Notes under the pieces: model-generated
Database searches by the model: none
Seen by the model: only the letters and a program-made list of their open reading frames with translations
Told to the model about the DNA's origin: nothing
Origin: Lachnoclostridium sp. UBA1308
Lineage (GTDB): Bacteria > Bacillota > Clostridia > Lachnospirales > Lachnospiraceae
Length of the DNA stretch: 64,000 nt
Direction: 5' to 3'
Assembly (NCBI GenBank): GCA_002307215.1
Contig: DBTU01000024.1
Location: forward strand, 14,849 to 78,848
Program-made: the position numbers and the translations under genes
Shown here: piece after piece, positions 34,736-43,272 of the stretch
Numbering within the stretch: the stretch's first letter is position 1
Layout of the letters: every line of letters begins with the position of its first letter

Positions 34736-35521
34736 TTATATATTTCCTGTTCCTTCGCTGTCTCTGCAGTAGCAAAAGTTAGTAAGCTTTCTATTCTCCA
34801 TAACGCCTATCGGATTCACCTCAAACAGTAGCTTTGCATATTCACCCCCGTAATTTGACAGAATAAAATCATAAACCCGACTCATATCCGTTGTTCGTAT
34901 GTCCGGACTATGAGCATCACTTGCAAGAAAGGACACCACTCCGTAATTCAGGAAATACAGAGCTGTTTTTCGTGCACGATCACCAAATCCACCCAGGACA
35001 CTTCCTTTATTAATTTGAATATAACACCCCTTTTCCAACCAGCTATAAACCATCTCCGGATTCTTCTGTACATATGGATATCGTTCGGGATGGGCGATAA
35101 TCAGCTCATACCCCAACTCAGTCACTTCACGTATCAAATAGTCCATCAGGGATATATCTATACGGAAACCAAACTCCAACAGCAGGTATCTTGATTTATT
35201 CAGGGTTATTATTTTACCGCATTGTAAAAGCTCGGGAACTTCTTCTGTCGCATAGACTTCCATCCCGAGTACAAGCTGTATTGGTATCTGCTCTTTATGT
35301 AATGCTTCTTTTAATTCCAGATACGCTTCTCTCAGGCTTTCATCATAGTAATTATCGAAATTTCCTACTATGTTACAATGAGGCGTAACAAACACGGTTT
35401 TTACTCCACTTTCGTATGCTGTTCTCGCCATTTGAATCGATTCCTTCAGATTCTGTGCTCCATCATCAATTCCGGGCAATATATGTGTATGTATATCAAT
35501 TATCATGGTAATTATTTTCAT
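34736..35521 (-). CDS. CpsB/YwqE-type PHP-domain tyrosine phosphatase
   Basis: The protein has the PHP metal-site pattern of CpsB: MIIDIHTHILPGIDDGAQN, FVTPHCN, GMEVYATEEVPELL, ELIIAHPERYPYV and LASDAHSP. This manganese-dependent enzyme removes phosphate from the tyrosine tails of BY-kinases, two of which are encoded 1-4 kb downstream in the same direction. The first Met abuts the AAGGGG site, so Met6 (35506) may be the real start. It normally belongs to EPS or capsule loci, but no sugar transferase gene is found in this operon. Confidence 0.92.
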   Translation of the reverse strand: MKIITMIIDIHTHILPGIDDGAQNLKESIQMARTAYESGVKTVFVTPHCNIVGNFDNYYDESLREAYLELKEALHKEQIPIQLVLGMEVYATEEVPELLQCGKIITLNKSRYLLLEFGFRIDISLMDYLIREVTELGYELIIAHPERYPYVQKNPEMVYSWLEKGCYIQINKGSVLGGFGDRARKTALYFLNYGVVSFLASDAHSPDIRTTDMSRVYDFILSNYGGEYAKLLFEVNPIGVMENRKLTNFCYCRDSEGTGNI

Positions 35522-35532
35522 CCCCTTATTTA

Positions 35533-36051
35533 TTACGGTTGACTACTTTCATTTCGTACACTAGGAACAGTCAAATACTTACCAAATCCTCTTTTTAGCT
35601 TTCTTATTAAAAAGTAAATACAAAGCAAATATTTTCTGACAGGCAATAATATTCGCCAAGCATTAAAAATCGATTTCCAAAATAATGAATTACAGTCAAT
35701 TTCTCTTCCTTTATGATATATTTTCTCCACCACTCCGATAATCTCAGATGCCCTTATTGTTCCATCTTCAACAAGACAACCATCTCCGATTGTATGATAA
35801 CCATCTGCCTCTTCTTTATAAATCCTGTGTAAAATATACTTATTACAATTATTTACATACAAAACTATGCTTCCAACTTTTATATTACTTTTGTCCGCTC
35901 CTGTCAAAAGCACCTTGTCCCTGTTATGTAAAATCCACGGCAACATACTGTTGCCATTCACTGTAAATTTAACTTTTTTACCCTCCAACAGAGTTTTTTT
36001 AATCAGCGAAAACAGGTCGTGTGCACGCACCATTCCATATGTATTAACCAT
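35533..36051 (-). CDS. S26-family signal peptidase, Ser-His (SipW-like) type
   Basis: The nucleophile motif VNGNSMLPWI places Ser35, and GSIVLYVNNCNKYILHRIY gives His75 where a lysine would stand in the common bacterial type. TIGDGC and EIIGVVEKIY complete the S26/S24 fold. A hydrophobic segment near residues 138-148 may tether it to the membrane. It is encoded between the peptide kinase and the phosphatase, so it may be a dedicated peptidase for the precursor at 36998-37336. The exporter there lacks a peptidase domain. That role is inference. Confidence 0.8.
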   Translation of the reverse strand: MVNTYGMVRAHDLFSLIKKTLLEGKKVKFTVNGNSMLPWILHNRDKVLLTGADKSNIKVGSIVLYVNNCNKYILHRIYKEEADGYHTIGDGCLVEDGTIRASEIIGVVEKIYHKGREIDCNSLFWKSIFNAWRILLPVRKYLLCIYFLIRKLKRGFGKYLTVPSVRNESSQP

Positions 36052-36090
36052 TTGACTACCTCGTGATGAAATTAATATAAGAACAAAGTG

Positions 36091-36990
36091 TCACTCCCAT
36101 AAACCTTTGATTTCATCCTTCAGTACCTTTACTGCATCTAAATCAGGTCTGCAGCTCAGCTTTATTACACGTATATTCTTAACAACCTGATCAATACTGT
36201 CGAGTGCACAGTTCATCAGATCCGACTCCCAGGTAGGAGCAAAGGTCAGTTTTATCAGCTCCATCGCACCTTGAAGAGGCGTCAGATATGTCACTTGATT
36301 ATTGCCCGCTTGTTCAAGTATTACGATAACCGATATGGCTATCTCACGGTTGCTGCATTCTCCCGAAGAACCGTTCCAGGGGGCCCCGCAGGTGTACCAA
36401 CAACCCTCCTTCCGGTAGCAAAGAGCTCTGTCGCCATTCAGTATTACTGCATCCTCATACTCTTTCCACATCTTTGTATGAGTTGTCTTTCCGACACCGG
36501 AATGTGCTCCAACGATGATTCCCATACCTTCCCATTCCATTACTACACCATGAAATAGAATTCCGCCTTTATTCAGGATGGAGTACGGAAAGATATAGGA
36601 TAATTCTTCAAAACCGCATCTGCCCTTACTCCCGGACTTGTCAGCAATCATTCGCCAACAGCTCCAATCCTCAGATATTTTGTATACCAGTTGAATTTCA
36701 TCATTTACATTCCGGCGAATCCACAGAGATTCCCCTGTTTTCTTCCGATATATCGAGAACGGTACCGGTCCCTTTTTAAACTCTGCCATTAGAATATCTT
36801 CTGATTCTGTGCAATAATCCTCTTCGTTTATTATGTACTCAAATGTTTGTTTCGGTTGATCGGACGCATTTTGTTCCAGAAATTGATAAGCTTTATCCGG
36901 TAAATTTAGCTTACTGTCAGGATCTTCAATACGGATGAGAAAAGGTCCAATCACAAGCGCATTACGTTCATTTAATCTATCATTTATCAT
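36091..36990 (-). CDS. HPr-kinase-like protein of the radical SAM RiPP operon
   Basis: The 299-residue protein has a P-loop IIVGAHSGVGKTTHTKMW near residue 165 and ILNGDRALCYRKEG, followed by CGAPWNGSSGE, the usual layout of HPrK-like enzymes in RiPP clusters. The HPr-dephosphorylation signature of true HprK/P was not seen. It probably phosphorylates the peptide made by the gene seven bases upstream. Its ATG lacks a good ribosome site, which suggests translational coupling to the precursor. A related kinase serves the lasso cluster at 21180-22103. Confidence 0.82.
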   Translation of the reverse strand: MINDRLNERNALVIGPFLIRIEDPDSKLNLPDKAYQFLEQNASDQPKQTFEYIINEEDYCTESEDILMAEFKKGPVPFSIYRKKTGESLWIRRNVNDEIQLVYKISEDWSCWRMIADKSGSKGRCGFEELSYIFPYSILNKGGILFHGVVMEWEGMGIIVGAHSGVGKTTHTKMWKEYEDAVILNGDRALCYRKEGCWYTCGAPWNGSSGECSNREIAISVIVILEQAGNNQVTYLTPLQGAMELIKLTFAPTWESDLMNCALDSIDQVVKNIRVIKLSCRPDLDAVKVLKDEIKGLWE

Positions 36991-36997
36991 ATTGCCG

Positions 36998-37336
36998 TTA
37001 ACACCCGTGATGACACTGCGAATTGATGTAGATATTACCGACTCCTGTATTGTTCACTGTTTTACTATTACTGATTCCGCTACTCTTACACCAATTATTA
37101 AATGCCCTACTATTATGTTTATAGAATTGATCTTTAATTATTTCTTTTAGATCAGACTGGAGCTGACAGCTGCCATGCTTAGTGGATGTCTTGAGTTTCA
37201 GCCCTTCCCCGCAATCATAACTTTGATCGAGGTCTGCATCAAAGTAAAAGTTATCCCCCGACCAGCATTCACAAGCAATTTTTTCAAAATAAGTTAACTC
37301 TTCAAATTTAATTTCAGGAGCTTCATATAGTTTCAT
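36998..37336 (-). CDS. Cysteine-rich RiPP precursor candidate, 112 residues
   Basis: The protein begins MKLYEAPEIKFEELTYFEKI, an YxxPxIxxExL leader like those bound by PqqD-type domains. Seven cysteines follow at positions 22, 24, 42, 57, 83, 108 and 112, the last at the C-terminus (QCHHGC). The middle is polar and Gly/Ser/Asn-rich, with no fold signature. It sits between a radical SAM enzyme (three-base gap upstream) and an HPr-like kinase (seven-base gap downstream), so it is very likely the modified substrate. Its ribosome site AGAGAGGAT lies inside the radical SAM gene's last codons. The crosslink type is unknown; thioethers are one option. Confidence 0.78.
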   Translation of the reverse strand: MKLYEAPEIKFEELTYFEKIACECWSGDNFYFDADLDQSYDCGEGLKLKTSTKHGSCQLQSDLKEIIKDQFYKHNSRAFNNWCKSSGISNSKTVNNTGVGNIYINSQCHHGC

Positions 37337-37339
37337 AAT

Positions 37340-38479
37340 TTATCTATCCTCTCTTTTTATTCTTTGTTGAATTTCAGACAATAATGACTCCTCCATGACA
37401 TGTGATAATTTGCTTTCCCTGCACAGATATTCAGAAAAGCCATCCAACCGACCGGTTTCAGCAAGCCGGGTAGCCGGACATGCACTGCAGCCTGTTCTGC
37501 AGCTCTCACATTCTCGAGGCTTTTCCGGATGTTTCATTATGTTCGGAAAGTCATTCCATGCCTTTTTAAACGTATTTGTAAACGGATCGGTCCAACAATC
37601 CCCTAACATCTGGCACCCTATCAGCTTACCATCCCAGGTTATACAGTAGGAGGTCATTCCGGCCTCACAGCCATATAGTGTACGCTTATGAGCTTTTTGA
37701 ACTGTCATTCCTTCGAATTCTTGAGCCACACAGGCATGGCTTTCTAAGGTACCTATATCGGTAAGCATTAAATCAGGGTTTTCATCTGCGAATTTATAAA
37801 ATGGGTCTACTATTTCTTTTCTATTTCTATCATGAAACATCGCAACACTTTGTTCGGGTGTAAGGCGACAGTCTTCAACTTTTGCTATTCCGCCTCTCAC
37901 CGGTTTTGTAACAATCCTGGAGATACTAAATTCCGCATATAGCCCGGATGCAAGATTAGCTATCTGATCCAGATCATTTATATTATCTTTTATTATTGTT
38001 GTTCGGACCTGTAATTGCGAAGGGAGCTTTCTTAAAAAATCCAGACCTTCTATCATCTGAAGGTACGCATTTGCATTACCCGTTACTCTTTTGTAGGTCT
38101 CCTGCGAAGCCCCATATACAGTGACTCCGATTTTGTGGGGAGGATATTTACTAAGTATCTCTCTTATCTCTTTGTTTATTAAGGTTGCATTGGTGTAAAG
38201 AGTTATGATAAAGCCCATTTTGACTATTTCTTGATATAGCCCAATAAAATCACTCCGAAGCATCGGTTCTCCGCCGGTAAGGAGCAGACCTATCGTTCCC
38301 GCTTCCTCTGCCTCCTGTGCCATATGTATCCATTCCTTCGTTGTTCTTTCCCTTCCTCCGAGCTCCTGCATTCTCTTTTCATCTATACGAATTAAACACA
38401 TTTTACACTGCAGGTTGCATCTTGCAGTTAATTCGAAGGTCCCATTTAAAGGGCTTCTGTCCATGTCTATACTATCCAA
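37340..38479 (-). CDS. Radical SAM peptide maturase with SPASM-like C-terminus
   Basis: The cluster-binding motif CNLQCKMC places Cys21, Cys25 and Cys28, and LLLTGGEPMLRSDF is the SAM-contacting GGEP element. Further cysteines (GCEAGMTSYC, IGCQMLGDC, CESCRTGCSAC, EYLC) in the last 120 residues fit a SPASM/twitch domain with auxiliary Fe-S clusters. Such enzymes form thioether or carbon-carbon crosslinks in peptides guided by a PqqD-like partner, which is encoded just upstream. TTG is chosen as the start because GGAG lies seven bases before it. The first ATG would be 22 bases away. Confidence 0.92.
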   Translation of the reverse strand: MDSIDMDRSPLNGTFELTARCNLQCKMCLIRIDEKRMQELGGRERTTKEWIHMAQEAEEAGTIGLLLTGGEPMLRSDFIGLYQEIVKMGFIITLYTNATLINKEIREILSKYPPHKIGVTVYGASQETYKRVTGNANAYLQMIEGLDFLRKLPSQLQVRTTIIKDNINDLDQIANLASGLYAEFSISRIVTKPVRGGIAKVEDCRLTPEQSVAMFHDRNRKEIVDPFYKFADENPDLMLTDIGTLESHACVAQEFEGMTVQKAHKRTLYGCEAGMTSYCITWDGKLIGCQMLGDCWTDPFTNTFKKAWNDFPNIMKHPEKPRECESCRTGCSACPATRLAETGRLDGFSEYLCRESKLSHVMEESLLSEIQQRIKREDR

Positions 38480-38517
38480 CCAGTTTCTCCTTCACGCATA
38501 TTCTTCACGTATGTTGT

Positions 38518-38799
38518 TCACGCATATTCATCCAACATGTCTGCTCTTTTAAGTCGTTCCAGAAAACGCTTTATGTCCTTTTGTGCTGTTTCCATACTTA
38601 TCTCATATTCTTGCGTCATGTCGTTGGCTAATTGAGATAGATCCGTACCCCCGGCTATCTTTTTCCACAGAAACAATGCTGTCTCATTCAATGAGATAAA
38701 TCCATTAAAATCCGCTATGTTATCGCCAATCGGAACAACAATATTTGTATCAGCAATTTTTCTTACTATAAATCCTTCTTTAATTTTCACTAACTTCAC
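38518..38799 (-). CDS. PqqD-like RRE protein of the radical SAM operon
   Basis: The 93-residue protein has the PqqD pattern: beta strands IVRKIADTNIVVPIG and GFISLNETALFLWKKI, then LANDMTQEYEISMETAQKDIKRFLERL. It would bind the YxxP leader of the precursor and present it to the radical SAM enzyme. The GTG start is forced by a TAA directly upstream in frame; the ribosome site is weak. It is the functional counterpart of the B1 protein in the lasso cluster. Confidence 0.88.
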   Translation of the reverse strand: MKLVKIKEGFIVRKIADTNIVVPIGDNIADFNGFISLNETALFLWKKIAGGTDLSQLANDMTQEYEISMETAQKDIKRFLERLKRADMLDEYA

Positions 38800-38844
38800 T
38801 TATGTATTCGTACTGCAATACAATTTTCTCTCCTTTCTGCTTTA

Positions 38845-40605
38845 CTAAAAATCTACTGCCAATACACTCTCTTCTGATTGTATTTGGCTCATCTGTGTTT
38901 TCTCTATACAATAAACCCTATCACACATCGTCAGAACACTCTTTCTATGAGTGGTAAGGATACAAGCGTGGGTCTTTCCATACGCCATAATACCTTGAAG
39001 TACACATAATTCTGTTTCAACATCCAGAGCCGATGTCGCTTCGTCAAGCAGTAGGATGGGTGCATCCCGAAGAATTGCCCTTGCTATTGAAAGTCTTTGT
39101 ATCTGACCTTCTGAAAAACCTCCTCCTCTTTCCTTTATTATTGTATTGAGACCCTCCGCTAGTTCAAAGACGAAATCATATGCACATGCGGCTTTCAGTG
39201 CAGCAATTAACTGCTCTTCCGATGCATCTGTTTGAATCAGGCGCAAATTATCCGCAATTGTTCCCGAAAACATAGTATTCTCCTGCGGAACGTAGGAGAA
39301 AAACCTCCTTGTGGTGTCTGAAATACTTTCCTCAACACCATAACTGTCAATGATTTTAGCCTCCCCGCACATAGGCCTAATCATTCCCAACAATATCCTC
39401 ATTAACGTTGTCTTTCCTTCTCCTGATGGACCTATAACAGCCACAATCTCCCGTGGCTTGGTCTGAAAGTTGATATCTTTAAGTACAAGGTCTCTATCCG
39501 AATAACCATAATCGATATGTGAGAGTTTTACTGATATGTTGTGATTCTTAATCCTATGTGAAAGCGAAATCCTATTAGATGAAACCTTCTCATTTTCACT
39601 TGGAAGATCTGCAATTTCCATGATCCTTCCTGCTGCTGTAGTTGCCTGGATTGCCGCCGGTACCATTCCGATCAATGCCGAAAAACTTCCCGACAGGTAT
39701 CCTGACAGTTGTATAAACAGTGTCATTGTACCAAATGTAATATGCCCACCCCATAAGCGATAAACTCCCCACCCAAAAGTTGCATAGGACACTCCTAAAC
39801 CGACTACTGACATTAAAGATGAGGTATATATGGTGAATTTATTATAATCCATTGATATGGTTGTATATGAATTCTGTATTTTTTTAAACTTATTTTGAAA
39901 AGATTTGATTAAATCAAAACATTTAATAATTTGGATATTCTGAAAGGATTCCTCGTTAAAAGACATCATATCACTGCTTATTTTTCTTACATTCTTACTA
40001 TATTCCCTCATACGGGTCATAAGAAACCTGGACATAATCAGGGTTAACGGTGCACTTATTAATGCAATAACGGCCATCGAAACATCATAATAGAGAATGA
40101 TTGCAAGAGAACCGATAAACTGTAGGGTTCTTGTGAATAAGGAGGGAATCCAACCAATCACACTATCAGCTATTGCTGACACATCCGTGCCGAACCGGTT
40201 TAATAAATCCCCGCTGTGATAACCGGATATGGCTTCCCAATCGGTGTACATAATCTTTTCATAGATGTCTGCACGTATTTCATTATTAACCTTAAGTTCA
40301 ATCACCGCTGAAATCCTTCCGGATACTGCATTTACAACAATATTTCCCAATGCCATCGATATGATAATTATTATGATGAATACAATACCGGGCGAGTTAT
40401 ACCCCGTTACTGCATCAATCAGATATTTAGAAGCAATACTACCTGCCAGTCCCATTCCGGTGCCTGCCGCTCCCAGTATTATATAGAAAAGAATATATTT
40501 CCAATATCTTTTAACATAGGGAAGCATCCATTTAGCTTCTTTCCACATCTCTATGTCCGTACCTCTTTTAAGATTATGCATCTGTTTTGTTATAAATGTA
40601 ATCAT
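38845..40605 (-). CDS. RiPP ABC exporter, fused membrane and ATPase domains
   Basis: Membrane helices fill the first ~320 residues, with the coupling element GYHSGDLLNRFGTDV. The ATPase domain has GPSGEGKTT (Walker A), FSEGQIQRLSIARAI (signature), ILLLDEATSALD (Walker B) and TTHRK. It is similar in design to the lasso exporter at 19455-21137 and also has no C39 protease. It most likely exports the modified peptide. ATG at 40605 follows GGGAG by five bases and is preferred over the ATG four codons earlier. Confidence 0.9.
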   Translation of the reverse strand: MITFITKQMHNLKRGTDIEMWKEAKWMLPYVKRYWKYILFYIILGAAGTGMGLAGSIASKYLIDAVTGYNSPGIVFIIIIIISMALGNIVVNAVSGRISAVIELKVNNEIRADIYEKIMYTDWEAISGYHSGDLLNRFGTDVSAIADSVIGWIPSLFTRTLQFIGSLAIILYYDVSMAVIALISAPLTLIMSRFLMTRMREYSKNVRKISSDMMSFNEESFQNIQIIKCFDLIKSFQNKFKKIQNSYTTISMDYNKFTIYTSSLMSVVGLGVSYATFGWGVYRLWGGHITFGTMTLFIQLSGYLSGSFSALIGMVPAAIQATTAAGRIMEIADLPSENEKVSSNRISLSHRIKNHNISVKLSHIDYGYSDRDLVLKDINFQTKPREIVAVIGPSGEGKTTLMRILLGMIRPMCGEAKIIDSYGVEESISDTTRRFFSYVPQENTMFSGTIADNLRLIQTDASEEQLIAALKAACAYDFVFELAEGLNTIIKERGGGFSEGQIQRLSIARAILRDAPILLLDEATSALDVETELCVLQGIMAYGKTHACILTTHRKSVLTMCDRVYCIEKTQMSQIQSEESVLAVDF

Positions 40606-40646
40606 AGTAGCTCCCATGTGCGTGATGTCAAACTTTATTTCAGGGT

Positions 40647-40683
40647 AAAAAAACCAAGCCTAAGATCTTGCCCTCTTATGCCT
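40647..40683 (-). terminator. Attenuator between nucleotidyltransferase and exporter genes
   Basis: On the minus strand a short stem (TAAGA/TCTTA with flanking GC pairs) is followed by TTGG and seven T residues. The stem is weak, so it probably lets part of the transcripts pass into the exporter and the rest of the operon. Confidence 0.5.
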
Positions 40684-40712
40684 AGTCATTTGTATTGTTC
40701 TATTCTATATAA

Positions 40713-41921
40713 TCAAGGTATAATACAGTAGTCTTTTAACAGTCGTAGTCTTTGTTTTCCTATCGTCAGACTGTTTTTGATTAACTTCCTCCCAAAGGGT
40801 CCTCTTCTTATGATAAATCTGATCCATCTCTTCACCCATATAAACGGAAGTAGATATGACTTGTCAATAAGAATCGGATATCCTACTTTTAAAATCTCTG
40901 CTTTCGGAAATATTATTTTGAATATATGAATGCCGCCATAATTTAAAGCGGACTCTGTGAAGCGGTTACTAAACGATTGCTCCCTCGTAATATTTCCATA
41001 CGCTCCTGAAGCCATGGTATCGGTTAAGAGTACTTCCATGTTATAGCCGTTAAGATTAGTCATTATTGTAAATCCCATCAACTTATTCCCTATGTTAACC
41101 AAATCAGCATATAGGCTTCCTGCTGATATTTCCATGATACTGTCTTCAATTAAATTCCAATCTATCTCATCATGATACAGCTTGTCGTACATATATATAT
41201 CTAACATCTGACGAATTCCAACTCCCGATCCCGTAAAATGTTTAACATAATGAAAGAACAAAAACATATAATGTGCCGTATGGTTTAGTGTATATATCCA
41301 ATGTCCATCAATTTCAATGCTGATACATTTATCAAAAACATCTAAAAAATAATTATTTAACTTTGCCCGGTAATTATTGTCATAACCCAGGATGGATATA
41401 TGAACCTCTATTTTCAAACCTTGATTCGGGTGAAAAAAGCTGATATGATGGGCTTTCTCCAACAGCTTATCTGTCACATGAATATTTTCCATAATATACC
41501 CTGCTCCGGTCAAGATTTCCCTGCATTGTTCAAACTCCCCGATTTTAATAAGAATATCCTCATCACCGGAGGTCCTGTGATCTCTTAACTCCTTGTATGT
41601 ACTGCGACATATCAGCCCCTTCAACACCAGGGGCTTTAATCCGGCTACTGCTAATTTTTCATAGGTTCTTAGGAATATCTCCGTCTTTTTTGCCTGCCAT
41701 GTTATCATCTGATGTGAAGTTAATAACATTCTGTTCTTTATCTCCTCCGGTGCAGCAAGAAACTCATGATATTTATTACAGCCTTCATAAAAAATCGGAA
41801 GAAGTGAATGTTGGATAGCGTATCCATATAGTTTATTCCAATTTGGTTCAGTCAGCTCCTTAATATCCTCATGAACCGCCGTCTCAAGTACTTTAATGAA
41901 ATTCCATACTTGTATATCCAT
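40713..41921 (-). CDS. Nucleotidyltransferase-fold protein (NTP_transf_5) heading the second RiPP operon
   Basis: The signature KPLVLKGLICRSTYKELRDHRTSGDEDILI near residues 93-122 carries the acidic DED expected of nucleotidyltransferases. GLKIEVHISILGYDNN follows with a third acidic residue. The C-terminal half (AHYMFLFFHYVKHF, GVGIRQMLDIYMY) matches the family member in the lasso cluster at 15286-16500. The shared presence in both clusters suggests a common step such as modification or activation of the peptide, but the substrate is unknown. It is the first gene after the operon promoter. Confidence 0.83.
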   Translation of the reverse strand: MDIQVWNFIKVLETAVHEDIKELTEPNWNKLYGYAIQHSLLPIFYEGCNKYHEFLAAPEEIKNRMLLTSHQMITWQAKKTEIFLRTYEKLAVAGLKPLVLKGLICRSTYKELRDHRTSGDEDILIKIGEFEQCREILTGAGYIMENIHVTDKLLEKAHHISFFHPNQGLKIEVHISILGYDNNYRAKLNNYFLDVFDKCISIEIDGHWIYTLNHTAHYMFLFFHYVKHFTGSGVGIRQMLDIYMYDKLYHDEIDWNLIEDSIMEISAGSLYADLVNIGNKLMGFTIMTNLNGYNMEVLLTDTMASGAYGNITREQSFSNRFTESALNYGGIHIFKIIFPKAEILKVGYPILIDKSYLLPFIWVKRWIRFIIRRGPFGRKLIKNSLTIGKQRLRLLKDYCIIP

Positions 41922-41981
41922 ATTATTTCAAGATACCTCCCACAACTCAATCGACATCTTACAATTTTTACCATTTATAGA

Positions 41982-42010
41982 ATTATATACTAGCACAATC
42001 TTAATTACAA
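41982..42010 (-). promoter_or_regulatory. Promoter of the radical SAM RiPP / tyrosine-kinase operon
   Basis: TTGTAA and TATAAT are separated by 17 bases on the minus strand, 61 bases before the nucleotidyltransferase start. Eleven genes follow on the same strand without another obvious promoter. The remaining 230 bases of this divergent gap are AT-rich and carry TTTACT-16-TATAAT (42153-42180) facing the corA-like gene. Confidence 0.65.
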
Positions 42011-42238
42011 TCCCTATCCAATAAAATACACAATAATTAATTTACAAATAAATCTTTAATAAAACAAATTTCAATTATTTACACATTTTATTTTATGTTA
42101 AAATTTCATTTACCGTTATTTTGATATGACCTAATAGTGCATAAACTCATACTTTACTTCTTTTTTATTCGTTGTATAATAGAAACGAGGTCTAAATTAT
42201 GGAAATGTATTTTATTAATTGCAGTGAAAGGAGAATTT

Positions 42239-43174
42239 ATGTACTATCAAATTCAAGATAAAATAAATGAAATTACGTTAAATGATTATAACCCAGACCT
42301 ATTGACGATTGGTATTATATCATTGGAGGAACTGGAACGCTGCTATCAAATCTTCGGGTTTTCCTATCTGACCGTAGCGGAATGCAAAAATGATAGCCAG
42401 CATCTTCACGGAACCCTGAATTCATATTTCGATTACTTGTTTGGAATCATTTTGGCTGTAAATCCCCGTCAGATTATTAAGCTGCAGGACCGCCTCGGTC
42501 TTTTTATAAAAAACAATTTGCTCCTTATCGTAATTATCGAAGATAAGGATGACAGTACGCAGCTTAAGATACAAGAACTGCTCGAGCATTTGAATCTGAC
42601 AAAGATTACACTGGAACGCATGATTTTCGTTTTTCTTGAAACATTTATCAGTGAAGACAATACTCTTCTGGAAAAAATAGAGAACGATATCAGTGATTAC
42701 GAGGATATGATTAATGCACTGAAATTAGAGAAGGATTTTAATTACAAAATAACCGCCATACGAAAGAAGCTTTTAATACTTGATAATTATTACCAACAGT
42801 TTGTATCGATTGGTGAAGAGTTGGATGAAAACACCTCTGATATCTTTAATGAAGAAAACCTGCATTACTTCAGGGTATTCTCAAGCCGTGCTGAGCGGTT
42901 AAGCAATAATACACGAATGCTTCAGGAGTACACCGTTCATGTGAGGGAAGCTTACCATGCGCAACTGGAATATGATCTCAACCGAATTATGAAGATATTT
43001 ACCGTTATGACAACGATTTTTCTTCCACTTACCCTGATTGTTGGCTGGTATGGAATGAATTTTACATCCATGCCGGAGTTAACCTGGAGATATGGATACT
43101 TATATATAATAATCCTTAGTGTTATTGTAGCTATCATTTGCCTCATCTTCTTTCGTAAGAAGAAATTTATGTAA
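42239..43174 (+). CDS. CorA-family divalent cation transporter
   Basis: The protein has a long cytoplasmic N-terminal domain and two C-terminal helices, with the diagnostic pore motif YGMNF between them (TIFLPLTLIVGWYGMNFTSM). The last residues FRKKKFM are basic, as in CorA. It probably carries Mg2+ or Ni2+/Co2+. The start at 42239 has AAGGAG upstream; a longer frame exists without a ribosome site. Confidence 0.92.
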   Translation: MYYQIQDKINEITLNDYNPDLLTIGIISLEELERCYQIFGFSYLTVAECKNDSQHLHGTLNSYFDYLFGIILAVNPRQIIKLQDRLGLFIKNNLLLIVIIEDKDDSTQLKIQELLEHLNLTKITLERMIFVFLETFISEDNTLLEKIENDISDYEDMINALKLEKDFNYKITAIRKKLLILDNYYQQFVSIGEELDENTSDIFNEENLHYFRVFSSRAERLSNNTRMLQEYTVHVREAYHAQLEYDLNRIMKIFTVMTTIFLPLTLIVGWYGMNFTSMPELTWRYGYLYIIILSVIVAIICLIFFRKKKFM

Positions 43175-43200
43175 GGTGCTGTTGAAAAGCAACTATAAAA

Positions 43201-43229
43201 GGGACTGTTGCATAGATTAGCAACAGCCC
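43201..43229. terminator. Terminator between converging corA-like and PRTase genes
   Basis: CTGTTGC and GCAACAG, flanked by GGG/CCC with one bulged base, form a compact stem around an 8-base loop just after the corA stop. A-rich and mixed flanks suggest it works mainly for the plus-strand transcript. Confidence 0.7.
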
Positions 43230-43272
43230 CTCAGTACTGTAAATGTTATAAAACAAAAGCTCCTTCTTATAT

